Below, piece after piece: positions 1 to 5,610 of a stretch of DNA of 7,388 nucleotides. The stretch's first letter is position 1. Every line of letters starts with the position of its first letter. A program made the position numbers and the translations under genes. The notes below the pieces were generated by a model. The model was not told the origin of the DNA and ran no database searches. It was given only the letters and a program-made list of their open reading frames with translations. The DNA is from Nitrososphaerota archaeon (GTDB taxonomy: Archaea > Thermoproteota > Bathyarchaeia > Bathyarchaeales > Bathycorpusculaceae): assembly GCA_031283385.1 (NCBI GenBank), contig JAITBW010000027.1:1-7388 (forward strand), in the 5' to 3' direction.

Positions 1-2
1 GT

Positions 3-329
3 AGTGTTGAGATTTGTGGTAGTATGGGTATTCCGTGTGGTATGATGCATAAGGTTGCTAGGGTTTTGAAAAATGCTGGTATAATATGTGAAAGGCGTGG
101 TTCGACTGGTGGTTTTGAGTTGGTAAAGTCTGTGAGTGATGTGTCTGTGTTGGATATTGCGAGTGCTTTTGAAAAGACTATGAGGATAAATAGGTGTTTA
201 GAAGCTGATGAATATTGTAGCCGAAATGCAGCACATAATTGTGTGGTCAATGACTTTTATCATAAAGTGCAGAATACATTGGATGAAATGATGAGTGTTA
301 AGGTGTCAGCTTTGTTAGAAAGCGTCTAA
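3..329 (+). CDS. Rrf2-family transcriptional regulator, 5' end cut by window
   Basis: Winged-helix DNA-binding regulator of the Rrf2/IscR family. The frame is open to the left window edge, and the codons before the first in-window ATG (base 24) continue the family alignment (SVEICGSMGIPCGMMHKVAR), so this is a truncated view rather than a short gene; about 25 N-terminal residues are missing. Seen: the recognition-helix region, then the wing RRGSTGGFEL, then the dimerisation-helix region VSVLDIASAFE, which is the usual Rrf2 order. A cysteine region follows with C58, C65 and C73 (counted from the ATG at 24), spaced C-X6-C-X7-C. In family members such as IscR, three cysteines in this place ligate an Fe-S cluster; a redox, iron or NO-sensing role is therefore inferred, with spacing somewhat different from IscR. 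No target is proven. The coding strand is rich in G and T. The stop TAA is followed by an oligo-T tract. Confidence 0.85.
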   Translation, partial: SVEICGSMGIPCGMMHKVARVLKNAGIICERRGSTGGFELVKSVSDVSVLDIASAFEKTMRINRCLEADEYCSRNAAHNCVVNDFYHKVQNTLDEMMSVKVSALLESV

Positions 330-333
330 CATG

Positions 334-352
334 TTCTTTTATTTGTTTTTTG
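334..352 (+). terminator. Oligo-T terminator after the Rrf2 gene
   Basis: A T-rich run directly after the Rrf2 stop contains TTTT, TTT and TTTTTT blocks. Archaeal RNA polymerase can terminate on oligo-T in the non-template strand without a hairpin, so this is a plausible terminator. No stem-loop is evident. Confidence 0.45.
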
Positions 353-411
353 GCGTTTCACATTAGATAACATGGTGTTGTGTGTATATGTCGCCAAATA
401 AAAGTTATTTT

Positions 412-531
412 ATGGTGAATTGTAAAAAGTGCTTATCTGAAAAAGTCAACAAATGTGGTTTGTTCACGAAAAACATGTTACATATAAAGACTGTATATAG
501 CATTTCAAAAAACAGTGACACTTATTGTTAA
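412..531 (+). CDS. Possible 39-residue Cys-containing small ORF
   Basis: An ATG-to-TAA reading frame encodes 39 residues beginning MVNCKKCLSEKVNKCG and ending in YC. Cysteines lie at 4, 7, 15 and 39, so the N-terminal part looks like half of a metal-binding knuckle (C-X2-C-X7-C). A TATA-like string (GTATATG near 384-390) lies about 25 nt upstream of the ATG, which would fit leaderless transcription, but the match is weak and there is no ribosome binding site. The C-terminal half has no recognisable pattern. It may be chance in an intergenic region, a decayed gene, or a true microprotein. It is listed because a second, better cysteine-rich small gene follows it. Confidence 0.22.
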   Translation: MVNCKKCLSEKVNKCGLFTKNMLHIKTVYSISKNSDTYC

Positions 532-660
532 GTAAATACATCTTTAATTGCTGCTGTTTTGTTAAATTAGTCATACAAAATATGTGGATAGAACTAGTGA
601 AATAATTTCGGGAAATGATATGCTTTAAAATAAGTTTGCCCAGACTTTTAGTGCATGGTT

Positions 661-668
661 TTTATATT
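661..668 (+). promoter_or_regulatory. TATA box for the small Cys-rich gene
   Basis: TTTATATT closely matches the archaeal TATA consensus. Its centre is about 35 nt upstream of the ATG at 700, which predicts a transcript starting near 690 with a leader of about 10 nt. No Shine-Dalgarno sequence lies before the ATG, consistent with a very short leader. Confidence 0.5.
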
Positions 669-699
669 TTAGTTATGTTTATGTCTTTTAGTGAAAGTT

Positions 700-816
700 A
701 TGGCTGATTTGAAGGGTTGTCCTTTTGGGCAAGATAGTCGGGATGATTGTAAAAATTGTGATTATGGTGCTGAAAATCATTTTGATGTAGTGTTGGGGAA
801 ATGTGTTAAACGGTAA
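700..816 (+). CDS. Small four-cysteine protein, putative zinc-binding microprotein (38 aa)
   Basis: Short frame from ATG (700) to TAA (814-816). The protein begins MADLKGCPFGQDSRDDCKNC and ends GKCVKR. Four cysteines at 7, 17, 20 and 35 give C-X9-C-X2-C-X14-C, with a histidine at 27. Charged and glycine residues near the cysteines make it look like a folded metal-binding knuckle rather than random translation. A GTG at 691 is in frame and could be an alternative start adding VKV. A TATA box at 661-668 is well placed for a leaderless or short-leader mRNA. The GT-rich coding strand matches the neighbouring Rrf2 gene. I do not recognise the family. Binding of zinc or an Fe-S cluster is inferred only from the cysteines. 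The nearby Rrf2 regulator could suggest a redox or metal link, but that is speculation. Confidence 0.55.
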   Translation: MADLKGCPFGQDSRDDCKNCDYGAENHFDVVLGKCVKR

Positions 817-888
817 ATAGTAAATAGTTTGTTGTTTTGTTTAATTGTGCGTGTTTGGCTTGTGTTAACTGGTTTTTTGTAGGCACAC

Positions 889-896
889 TTATAAAA
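889..896 (+). promoter_or_regulatory. TATA box before hypothetical gene
   Basis: TTATAAAA followed by a G-run (GGGG, 897-900, continuing into GTAAG). Transcription would be expected to start near 915-920. That lies after the ATG at 911 and about 20-25 nt before the ATG at 941, so if this box is used it favours the second start for the gene downstream. The G-run could instead act as a ribosome binding site for the ATG at 911 on a longer transcript. Confidence 0.45.
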
Positions 897-910
897 GGGG
901 GTAAGACAAG

Positions 911-1270
911 ATGTTAATTGTAAATACTTGGGAAAATAGAATGACTGAACAACCTTACGAGAAAAATACGCAAGCACCTGAAAAACTTGATGTTGATGAC
1001 CCAGAAAATTTCCAATTTCATGCTGCCTACTCTGTGTATGTTGAAGCTTTTGATAGGACTAGCGATAGTGAAATTAAGACGGATTTAAACCGGTTAATTT
1101 TAGATTTAAAAAATGATAAATTGACTTACGCCGCGTTTTATCGTGAAGTAGCGCCATTTCGCAAGATTGATGCTCCTAGACAGGAACGCTTTACTATGCA
1201 GACACAGCGTAAAAAGGATTGGCGAAAAAAATCTCAACGCCAAGACCGCATTAAACGGCACAAAAAGTAA
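911..1270 (+). CDS. Hypothetical protein with highly basic C-terminal tail (119 aa)
   Basis: Not recognised as a known family. As drawn it has 119 residues; an in-frame ATG at 941 (MTEQPYEKN) would give 109. A G-rich stretch (897-901) lies about 9 nt before the first ATG, but the TATA box at 889-896 argues for the second; the start is unresolved. Three parts can be seen. An acidic, polar N-terminus runs to about residue 33. A probable helical core (about 35-90) holds aromatic residues FQFHAAYSVYVEAF and LTYAAFYREV. The tail (98-119) has 12 Lys or Arg among 22 residues. No membrane segment, signal peptide or cysteine is present. The tail suggests contact with nucleic acid or ribosomes, which is inference. 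The gene stands alone between its own TATA box and a downstream T-rich region, so it gains no functional clue from an operon. Confidence 0.65.
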   Translation: MLIVNTWENRMTEQPYEKNTQAPEKLDVDDPENFQFHAAYSVYVEAFDRTSDSEIKTDLNRLILDLKNDKLTYAAFYREVAPFRKIDAPRQERFTMQTQRKKDWRKKSQRQDRIKRHKK

Positions 1271-1284
1271 TTGTCATATTCAAC

Positions 1285-1299
1285 TTTTTGATTTTTTTT
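1285..1299 (+). terminator. Oligo-T terminator after hypothetical gene
   Basis: Two T runs (five and eight Ts, broken by GA) begin about 15 nt after the stop codon. This is typical of archaeal intrinsic termination. A second, longer T-rich stretch follows at 1371-1437. Confidence 0.5.
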
Positions 1300-1324
1300 G
1301 TCTTCAAAAAACTGATGGTTTGCT

Positions 1325-1345
1325 ACCAGTTGAATGTATACTGGT
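1325..1345 (+). repeat. Inverted repeat ACCAGT / ACTGGT
   Basis: Perfect 6-bp arms (1325-1330 and 1340-1345) with a 9-nt loop. The left arm could alternatively pair with AACTG just upstream (about 1309-1314), so two mutually exclusive small hairpins are possible. It lies about 190 nt before the transporter gene. Function is unknown, and it may be chance. Confidence 0.3.
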
Positions 1346-1370
1346 TGTTTTAGCCTGGTCATTTGTCATG

Positions 1371-1437
1371 TTTGGCGTGTTTTCTTTTTTTAATTTTGTT
1401 GGTTGTTTTGTTTTTGCTGTTTTTTGTTGTTGTTTTA
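1371..1437 (+). other. GT-rich, oligo-T tract in intergenic region
   Basis: About 67 bases made almost wholly of G and T on the plus strand, with T runs of up to seven. It probably acts as a terminator tract isolating the CoA-pathway operon from upstream transcription. The hydrophobic reading frame across it arises from TTT, TTG and GTT codons and is not a gene. Confidence 0.45.
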
Positions 1438-1444
1438 CATGTGT

Positions 1445-1464
1445 TGTTTAAACATGTTTAAACA
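1445..1464. promoter_or_regulatory. 20-bp perfect palindrome, candidate operator
   Basis: TGTTTAAACATGTTTAAACA reads identically on both strands. It lies immediately upstream of a TATA-like string (TTATAA, 1465-1470) and about 70 nt before the TTG start of the transporter gene. A symmetric site at the TFB/TATA boundary is a classic place for a dimeric regulator in archaea. Its centre, AACATGTT, recurs at 328-335 and 472-479. The regulator is unknown. Confidence 0.5.
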
Positions 1465-1470
1465 TTATAA
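1465..1470 (+). promoter_or_regulatory. TATA-like element for the CoA-precursor operon
   Basis: TTATAA, placed to start transcription near 1492 and give a leader of about 40 nt that includes the AGAGG ribosome binding site (1521-1525). A 7-bp inverted repeat AACCAAA / TTTGGTT (1469-1475, 1483-1489) overlaps the inferred promoter and may add regulatory structure. Confidence 0.35.
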
Positions 1471-1532
1471 CCAAAATACTTATTTGGTTTATGCCTTTTG
1501 AAAGTTAATCTCACGTTTAAAGAGGACATGCC

Positions 1533-2294
1533 TTGAACATCCCACATCTTACATCACGAGATATTGCCGCTATAAGTATCTGCTCAGCACTGTATGCAGC
1601 ATTTGGAATTTTAACAGGCGGCATAAGCTTCTTTGGTATAGGCTTTCTCCCCGCTGTTATAATCCCCGCAATCTTCGCTGCACTATACGGGCCATGGGTC
1701 GGTGGCATAAGTGGAGCTATAGGTATATTCATACGAGACATCATAGTAAACGGTAACCCCACCCTAAGTCTAATAGCAGGTGTTCCGCCTAACTTTATTC
1801 TGTTTTTCCTAATAGGCTATCTATATACTAAAAACATTAACCTAAAACAAACTCTAACAATTATAACTATAGAAATCACCGCGCTAATAGCTGCATCCAT
1901 TATTTTACTCTCCGACTTTACCGCTTACACAGGCTTAACATCTAACACTTTTTTCCTCGCTTTTGCAATAACCATAATTGTCAGTCTATCCGCAATTATA
2001 GTAATTTCTGTCCGTTGGAAAGAATGGAGTAGTTACGCTACAGGTGCTGTAATCGGTCAAATTATAGGTGGACTTTTACTTTCAATACTTGTATGGTTAG
2101 TAAGCCCCATGTTCTTAACACACTTCGGCGAACCTATACCGTTCATATACATTTTACCGCTCTTCGTATGGCTCATAATCACAGAACTACCCTTCATAAT
2201 AATGGCTGTTCCGATAATTAAGGTGATTCAGAAGATTTTTCCCAATTTGCAACGTTATCCGAAAAAATCTTTAAAAGGCGGATTGGATGCCTAA
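1533..2294 (+). CDS. ECF-transporter S-component-like membrane protein (253 aa)
   Basis: Predicted substrate-binding membrane subunit of an energy-coupling-factor vitamin transporter. The start is TTG: an in-frame stop (TAA, 1518-1520) lies just upstream, no other start codon intervenes, and AGAGG (1521-1525) sits 7 nt before it. The ATG at 1528 is in another frame and ends after two codons. About seven to eight hydrophobic segments are visible, near residues 10-30, 34-52, 55-72, 80-98, 105-127, 139-160, 168-192 and 203-235. The first segment contains A19-xxx-A23 in SALYAAFG, like the alanine motif by which S components contact the T subunit, and the stretch FLPAVIIPAIFAALYGPWVGG is typical of the family. 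It is longer than most S components (about 170-200 residues). No ATPase or T subunit is encoded here, suggesting a shared energising module elsewhere. It overlaps the pantoate kinase gene by 8 nt, so its substrate is probably a CoA precursor; pantoate fits best. The coding strand is AC-rich, unlike its neighbour. Confidence 0.7.
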   Translation: MNIPHLTSRDIAAISICSALYAAFGILTGGISFFGIGFLPAVIIPAIFAALYGPWVGGISGAIGIFIRDIIVNGNPTLSLIAGVPPNFILFFLIGYLYTKNINLKQTLTIITIEITALIAASIILLSDFTAYTGLTSNTFFLAFAITIIVSLSAIIVISVRWKEWSSYATGAVIGQIIGGLLLSILVWLVSPMFLTHFGEPIPFIYILPLFVWLIITELPFIIMAVPIIKVIQKIFPNLQRYPKKSLKGGLDA

Positions 2295-3243
2295 AAAGAC
2301 CGTTAGTGCATTTGCTCCTGGAGCTATATCTAGCGTATTTGAAATTTGTAGTGTACCCGAAAATGGTGTTGAAATCGAGGATTTACGTTACATGGGTGCA
2401 CGAGGAGGCGGGTTTGGGCTACAGTTAGGTGTTAACACTAAAGTTACTATAGATGAGTCTTCTGAGAGCTGTGTTGATGTTACTATAAATAATCGGCTTG
2501 TTACAGAAGACGCGAAAGTGACTAGGGATGTAGTTCAGACATTACTTAGTGGGATTGATAAAAAATATGTTGTAGCTGTGGATCATCAAATTGGTGTTCC
2601 TATAGGTATGGGGTTTGGGACTAGTGCTGGTGGAGCGTTAACTACTGGTTTAGCTCTTAAGGAGGCGTTGAATTTGCCTTTAACTTTTAATCAAATAGGT
2701 GAAATTGCGCATTTAGCTGAAATTCGTCTTCAAACAGGTTTAGGTACAGTTAGCTCCTTGACTGCTGGGGGTGGGCTAATTCTTGTAACAGAACCCGGTG
2801 CGCCTAGTATATGTAAAATTGATCGTATACCTATAAACCCTGAATATGTCATTGTAGCTGGTTTTCATAATACACCGATTCCTAAAGCTATTCTCTCATC
2901 TGAGCGTAAAAGTGTAATTAGTCGTTACGGAAAAGAAGCGTTAACAAAAATTTTAGAAAATCCTTGTTTAGAAAATTTTTTATCAAACTGTTGGTTATTT
3001 GCTCAAAACGCCGGGTTTGCCTCAGATAGGATATGTGAACTTGTAAATTTAGCTCTGCGCGCTGGTGCTATTGGTGCTACGCAAAACATGCTAGGTGAGG
3101 CAGTACACGCTGTAGTTTTGAAAAAAAAGGCAGATGCTGTTGTAGAAGCTTTTAAGCAAGTTCTCCCAGAAGAGCAAGTGATAACATGTGCAGTAGACTT
3201 TCAAGGTGTCCGATTAATTGAAAACAATGAAGAAACAGTTTAA
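2287..3243 (+). CDS. Pantoate kinase (GHMP kinase family), archaeal CoA biosynthesis
   Basis: Phosphorylates pantoate with ATP to 4-phosphopantoate, the first step of the archaeal branch, in which phosphopantoate is then joined to beta-alanine. It is a soluble cytoplasmic enzyme of the GHMP superfamily. The three GHMP motifs are in order: the N-terminal PGAISSVFEI (11-20), the phosphate-binding loop PIGMGFGTSAGGAL (105-118), and the C-terminal glycine motif GATQNMLGEAVHAV (263-276). The region MGARGGGFGLQLG (36-48) also matches pantoate kinases. At 318 residues it is close to the usual size of about 300. The ATG at 2287 lies within ATGCCTAA, overlapping the transporter stop by 8 nt, with a GGCGG-type site shortly before it, so translation is probably coupled. 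The next gene, the adenylyltransferase, belongs to the same pathway, which supports the call over other GHMP kinases. Codons are GT-rich, opposite to the transporter gene. Confidence 0.92.
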   Translation: MPKKTVSAFAPGAISSVFEICSVPENGVEIEDLRYMGARGGGFGLQLGVNTKVTIDESSESCVDVTINNRLVTEDAKVTRDVVQTLLSGIDKKYVVAVDHQIGVPIGMGFGTSAGGALTTGLALKEALNLPLTFNQIGEIAHLAEIRLQTGLGTVSSLTAGGGLILVTEPGAPSICKIDRIPINPEYVIVAGFHNTPIPKAILSSERKSVISRYGKEALTKILENPCLENFLSNCWLFAQNAGFASDRICELVNLALRAGAIGATQNMLGEAVHAVVLKKKADAVVEAFKQVLPEEQVITCAVDFQGVRLIENNEETV

Positions 3244-3715
3244 AACAGTGGCCGTTGGTGGAACCTTTGATGAGTTACATAAAGGGCATATGACACTGTT
3301 AAAGAAAGCCTTTCAAGTAGGTGAACATGTACTTGTAGGTTTATCGAGTGATGAATTTGTTGCAAAAATGAATAAACCCCATAAAACTGCGTCATATGCT
3401 GAACGATTAGAAGAGTTGGCTAGTTTTCTGGAAAAAAATGGTTATAAAAGCCGTTTCGAAATTTCTCCTTTACATGACTCATATGGATTAACTTTAAACA
3501 AAGACAGACTTATAGATGCTCTTATTGTAAGCCAAGAAACCGTTAAAATATGTAAAACAATTAACCAAAAACGTGCAGAGACAAACCTGCCGCCTTTAAA
3601 CCTGATAAAAATTCGTCTAGTCCCTGCAGATAACAAAAAACCAATATCTACAACACGTATACGCGCAAACGAAATTGATAAAAACGGTCATAATATATTA
3701 CCCACCAAAAAATAA
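3218..3715 (+). CDS. coaD: Phosphopantetheine adenylyltransferase, archaeal type
   Basis: Transfers AMP from ATP to 4'-phosphopantetheine, giving dephospho-CoA and pyrophosphate, the penultimate step of CoA synthesis. It belongs to the nucleotidyltransferase superfamily. Seen: AVGGTFDELHKGH (12-24) with the HxGH signature at 21-24, GLSSDEF (41-47), VSQET (104-108), and the C-terminal ISTTRIR (143-149), which matches the ISSTxIR ATP-binding motif. The sequence follows the archaeal/eukaryotic form rather than bacterial CoaD. The length of 165 residues is normal for the archaeal form. Two starts are possible. TTG at 3218 has AGGTG (3204-3208) 9 nt upstream; ATG at 3227 is the more familiar codon and gives MKKQFKTVAVGG, but its spacing to that site is 18 nt. 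I keep TTG, with the choice open. Either overlaps the end of the pantoate kinase gene, implying translational coupling. Residues after about 155 look unstructured. Confidence 0.92.
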   Translation: MKTMKKQFKTVAVGGTFDELHKGHMTLLKKAFQVGEHVLVGLSSDEFVAKMNKPHKTASYAERLEELASFLEKNGYKSRFEISPLHDSYGLTLNKDRLIDALIVSQETVKICKTINQKRAETNLPPLNLIKIRLVPADNKKPISTTRIRANEIDKNGHNILPTKK

Positions 3716-3744
3716 GTTACACATAACGGTTCATAAAATCCTTC

Positions 3745-3762
3745 ATAGTTAACTGTAACTAT
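3745..3762. terminator. Hairpin between convergent operons
   Basis: A perfect inverted repeat ATAGTTA-actg-TAACTAT (7-bp arms, 4-nt loop) stands in the 65-nt gap between two converging genes, 30 nt from the adenylyltransferase stop and 19 nt from the stop of the minus-strand gene. It could act in both directions, though neither flank has a strong T run, so its role as a terminator is uncertain. Confidence 0.35.
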
Positions 3763-3780
3763 TGACTTTGAATGGTAGGG

Positions 3781-5610
3781 TTAAATTTTTACTGGCCACC
3801 CGTTTTTTTCAATTAGTGCCTTTGCTTTTTTTTGTTGTTCACTATCAATTGCTATGGCGTGATGTAGCTCGTTTATTATCATGCGATCAAAGCCTTTCAT
3901 GTGCTTTATTTCCTCAAGTAGTAATGCATCGTCTGTCTCAAGTATGGTCAAAGTGTGTATTTTAACCCGTCCGATTTTTAGTTGCCAATCATCAAGAGAA
4001 CGTATAATATTATCTGGAAGTGGTTTGTTGCTTGCTTTTTGTAAAGCTTTTTTTATTTTTTGCGGTGTTATGTTAAGGTTATATGCGCGGATTATAGACT
4101 GGAAATCAAGTTTGTAAACTGCGGCGTTTCCGTCAACGGAAACTTTGGTCAAGAATTTACTGAAAAAAGTTTCATGTTCAATACGGCAGTTTAGTCCTGA
4201 AATGATAACAGAGTACTCGGGTAATACAAGTAATTGACCCTGATCATTTAGGGTGTTTACAGTTTTGGTTGTTTGATATTTATCAGTTAATCCAAAAACC
4301 CATGCGCCAAGTTTTGTAATACGAAAACCTGCGATTCCAACACAGAAGTCATCATTAGCATATTTAATTCGGGCAACATTTTCGGTATATGCAATATCAA
4401 CCAGTCCCATAGCGGACAAAAACGACAAGATGAGCCGTATAATTTGCGATTCGCACTCACTCCATTCTGGTTCATAGTACATAGCGTCATAATAATCGTT
4501 AAATTTGTAACCCTTTACTACAACTTTACGATGATATGTTCGTCTAAAAAAATTACCATAGAACATTTTTGTATGATTGTCGAAATCTTCATATTTTAAA
4601 AATTTTTCAACTGGACAATTTTTCAGCAAATCTATAATAGTTTTTCTACACTTATCCCACTCAATTTTCCAGTAACCATCCCGAACTGCAATATGTGTTA
4701 TATGCTGGAGTTCTTGGATGCTATTTTCTTTGATGTAATCATCAAACAACTGTTTTGCTAATACATTTGGAGATACAGACAATAACTTGGACACATTTTT
4801 ACCTGAACACACAAGTTCTTCGTTGTCAATGTCAAGTAAACCTGAATTAACTGATAGTACAAAAAGCGGATGAGCCACTTTAAAGTCTTTACTACGTTTC
4901 GCCTCTTTTGGAGAACAAAAATTGCCCTCCATATCACATACCTCTTCAAAACCTATTAACTCTACTATTTTTGCAAGTTTTGCAGGTGTAAGCTCAAACG
5001 TTGCCGGCTTAACCTTCAATGGTTCTCCTATAACCAGCTTTACCAGAGTTGCGAAATCGCTAATTCGGTTCTCTCGACTAATTATGCAATCAGTTTTCGT
5101 TGGGATATATTCTTTGCATTCAAATTTTATTGGACCTACAAGCTTTCTTAACGCTTTTAAAACAATAAGAGGCATATTGCCGCCTGGAAAAAAGACCACA
5201 GTTTTTGTATCAGGAAAATTCCATGTTAGCAGGTGAAGAAATTTTAGATACATATAGTCAAAGGTGGACGTTATACTTTTCTTATAGCCACCTGGTGCTA
5301 CATACTCTAATTTAAGATTATACTTTTTAGCATAAAGAATTGTTGTAGGGAGATGTTCACCTCCACATTGCACTATGTATCTTATGAAATCCTTCTCACA
5401 TTCAGAGAGACCATTCCATATTTCAATAATGTTCTGTTCCTTAACATAAAACCTGAAAAGATTGTACACCATGTCCTTTTTCATAACAGGCGTTTTATTC
5501 TTAAAAATACGTTTATGCAGCTCTGTTAAACCAGTTCCATCGGCAAAACCATATGGCGTGCCTATACTGCATGTATTTAGATATTCAGCAAGCTTTGCTA
5601 CCTCAGCCAT
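3781..5610 (-). CDS. Helicase-associated-domain protein, partner of XPB (609 aa)
   Basis: Probably a non-catalytic partner of the XPB helicase encoded just upstream; no Walker motif or nuclease motif is visible. The C-terminal part (about 459-570) resembles the XPB/Ssl2 N-terminal (Helicase_C_3) domain: a strand LLVLPEYSVIISG, then a helical region, then LPDNIIRSLDDWQLKIGRVK, the characteristic 'LP-x-N ... DW ... GRV' end. Earlier parts look like winged-helix segments, for example IEIWNGLSECEKDFIRYIVQ (62-81), about 205-265 and about 388-440. It starts at the ATG inside ATGGCTGA, overlapping the helicase stop by 8 nt, and AGGTGA (plus-strand 5619-5624) provides a strong ribosome binding site; the two proteins are thus likely made together. 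Bacterial XPB genes, as in mycobacteria, have a similar neighbour. It is not Bax1, the usual archaeal XPB partner. The exact function, perhaps DNA binding or helicase control, is unknown. Confidence 0.72.
   Translation of the reverse strand: MAEVAKLAEYLNTCSIGTPYGFADGTGLTELHKRIFKNKTPVMKKDMVYNLFRFYVKEQNIIEIWNGLSECEKDFIRYIVQCGGEHLPTTILYAKKYNLKLEYVAPGGYKKSITSTFDYMYLKFLHLLTWNFPDTKTVVFFPGGNMPLIVLKALRKLVGPIKFECKEYIPTKTDCIISRENRISDFATLVKLVIGEPLKVKPATFELTPAKLAKIVELIGFEEVCDMEGNFCSPKEAKRSKDFKVAHPLFVLSVNSGLLDIDNEELVCSGKNVSKLLSVSPNVLAKQLFDDYIKENSIQELQHITHIAVRDGYWKIEWDKCRKTIIDLLKNCPVEKFLKYEDFDNHTKMFYGNFFRRTYHRKVVVKGYKFNDYYDAMYYEPEWSECESQIIRLILSFLSAMGLVDIAYTENVARIKYANDDFCVGIAGFRITKLGAWVFGLTDKYQTTKTVNTLNDQGQLLVLPEYSVIISGLNCRIEHETFFSKFLTKVSVDGNAAVYKLDFQSIIRAYNLNITPQKIKKALQKASNKPLPDNIIRSLDDWQLKIGRVKIHTLTILETDDALLLEEIKHMKGFDRMIINELHHAIAIDSEQQKKAKALIEKNGWPVKI

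Larger units (their letters stand above)
330..699. other. Gene-poor GT-rich spacer between Rrf2 gene and small Cys protein
   Basis: About 370 bases without a long ORF. It holds the oligo-T run behind the Rrf2 gene, two copies of the palindromic octamer AACATGTT (328-335, overlapping the Rrf2 stop, and 472-479), a possible small ORF (412-531), several TATA-like strings (for example 482-489) and a short inverted repeat ATTTC-gg-GAAAT at 605-616. A TATA box near 661-668 belongs to the next small gene. I see no tRNA, CRISPR or transposon structure. Confidence 0.5.

Noticed and set aside
777..977. Minus-strand frame of 66 codons over the small Cys gene and promoter region
   Set aside because: No recognisable pattern and no ribosome binding site; it runs antisense across the TATA box and start of the next gene.
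1167..1451. Plus-strand frame of 94 codons with a hydrophobic, Cys/Phe-rich C-terminus
   Set aside because: It overlaps the hypothetical gene in another frame and then crosses the GT-rich oligo-T tract; the apparent membrane-like protein arises from TTT, TTG and TGT codons.
1528..1536. ATG CCT TGA mini-frame just before the transporter start, a possible leader peptide
   Set aside because: The ATG is only 2 nt from AGAGG, too close for efficient initiation, and two codons carry no evident attenuation signal; the TTG at 1533 has the correct spacing.
1517..1762. Minus-strand frame opposite the transporter gene
   Set aside because: Antisense shadow of a well-supported membrane protein, with no promoter or family pattern of its own.
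3442..3636. Minus-strand frame opposite the adenylyltransferase gene
   Set aside because: Antisense shadow; the opposite frame carries clear catalytic motifs.
4922..5236. Plus-strand frame of 104 codons opposite the XPB partner
   Set aside because: Antisense to a long coherent reading frame, with low-complexity Ser/Phe content and no start signals.
3781..5610. Bax1, the XPB-associated nuclease of archaea
   Set aside because: The protein is longer than Bax1, no nuclease motif is evident, and its C-terminus matches the helicase-associated (Helicase_C_3) pattern.
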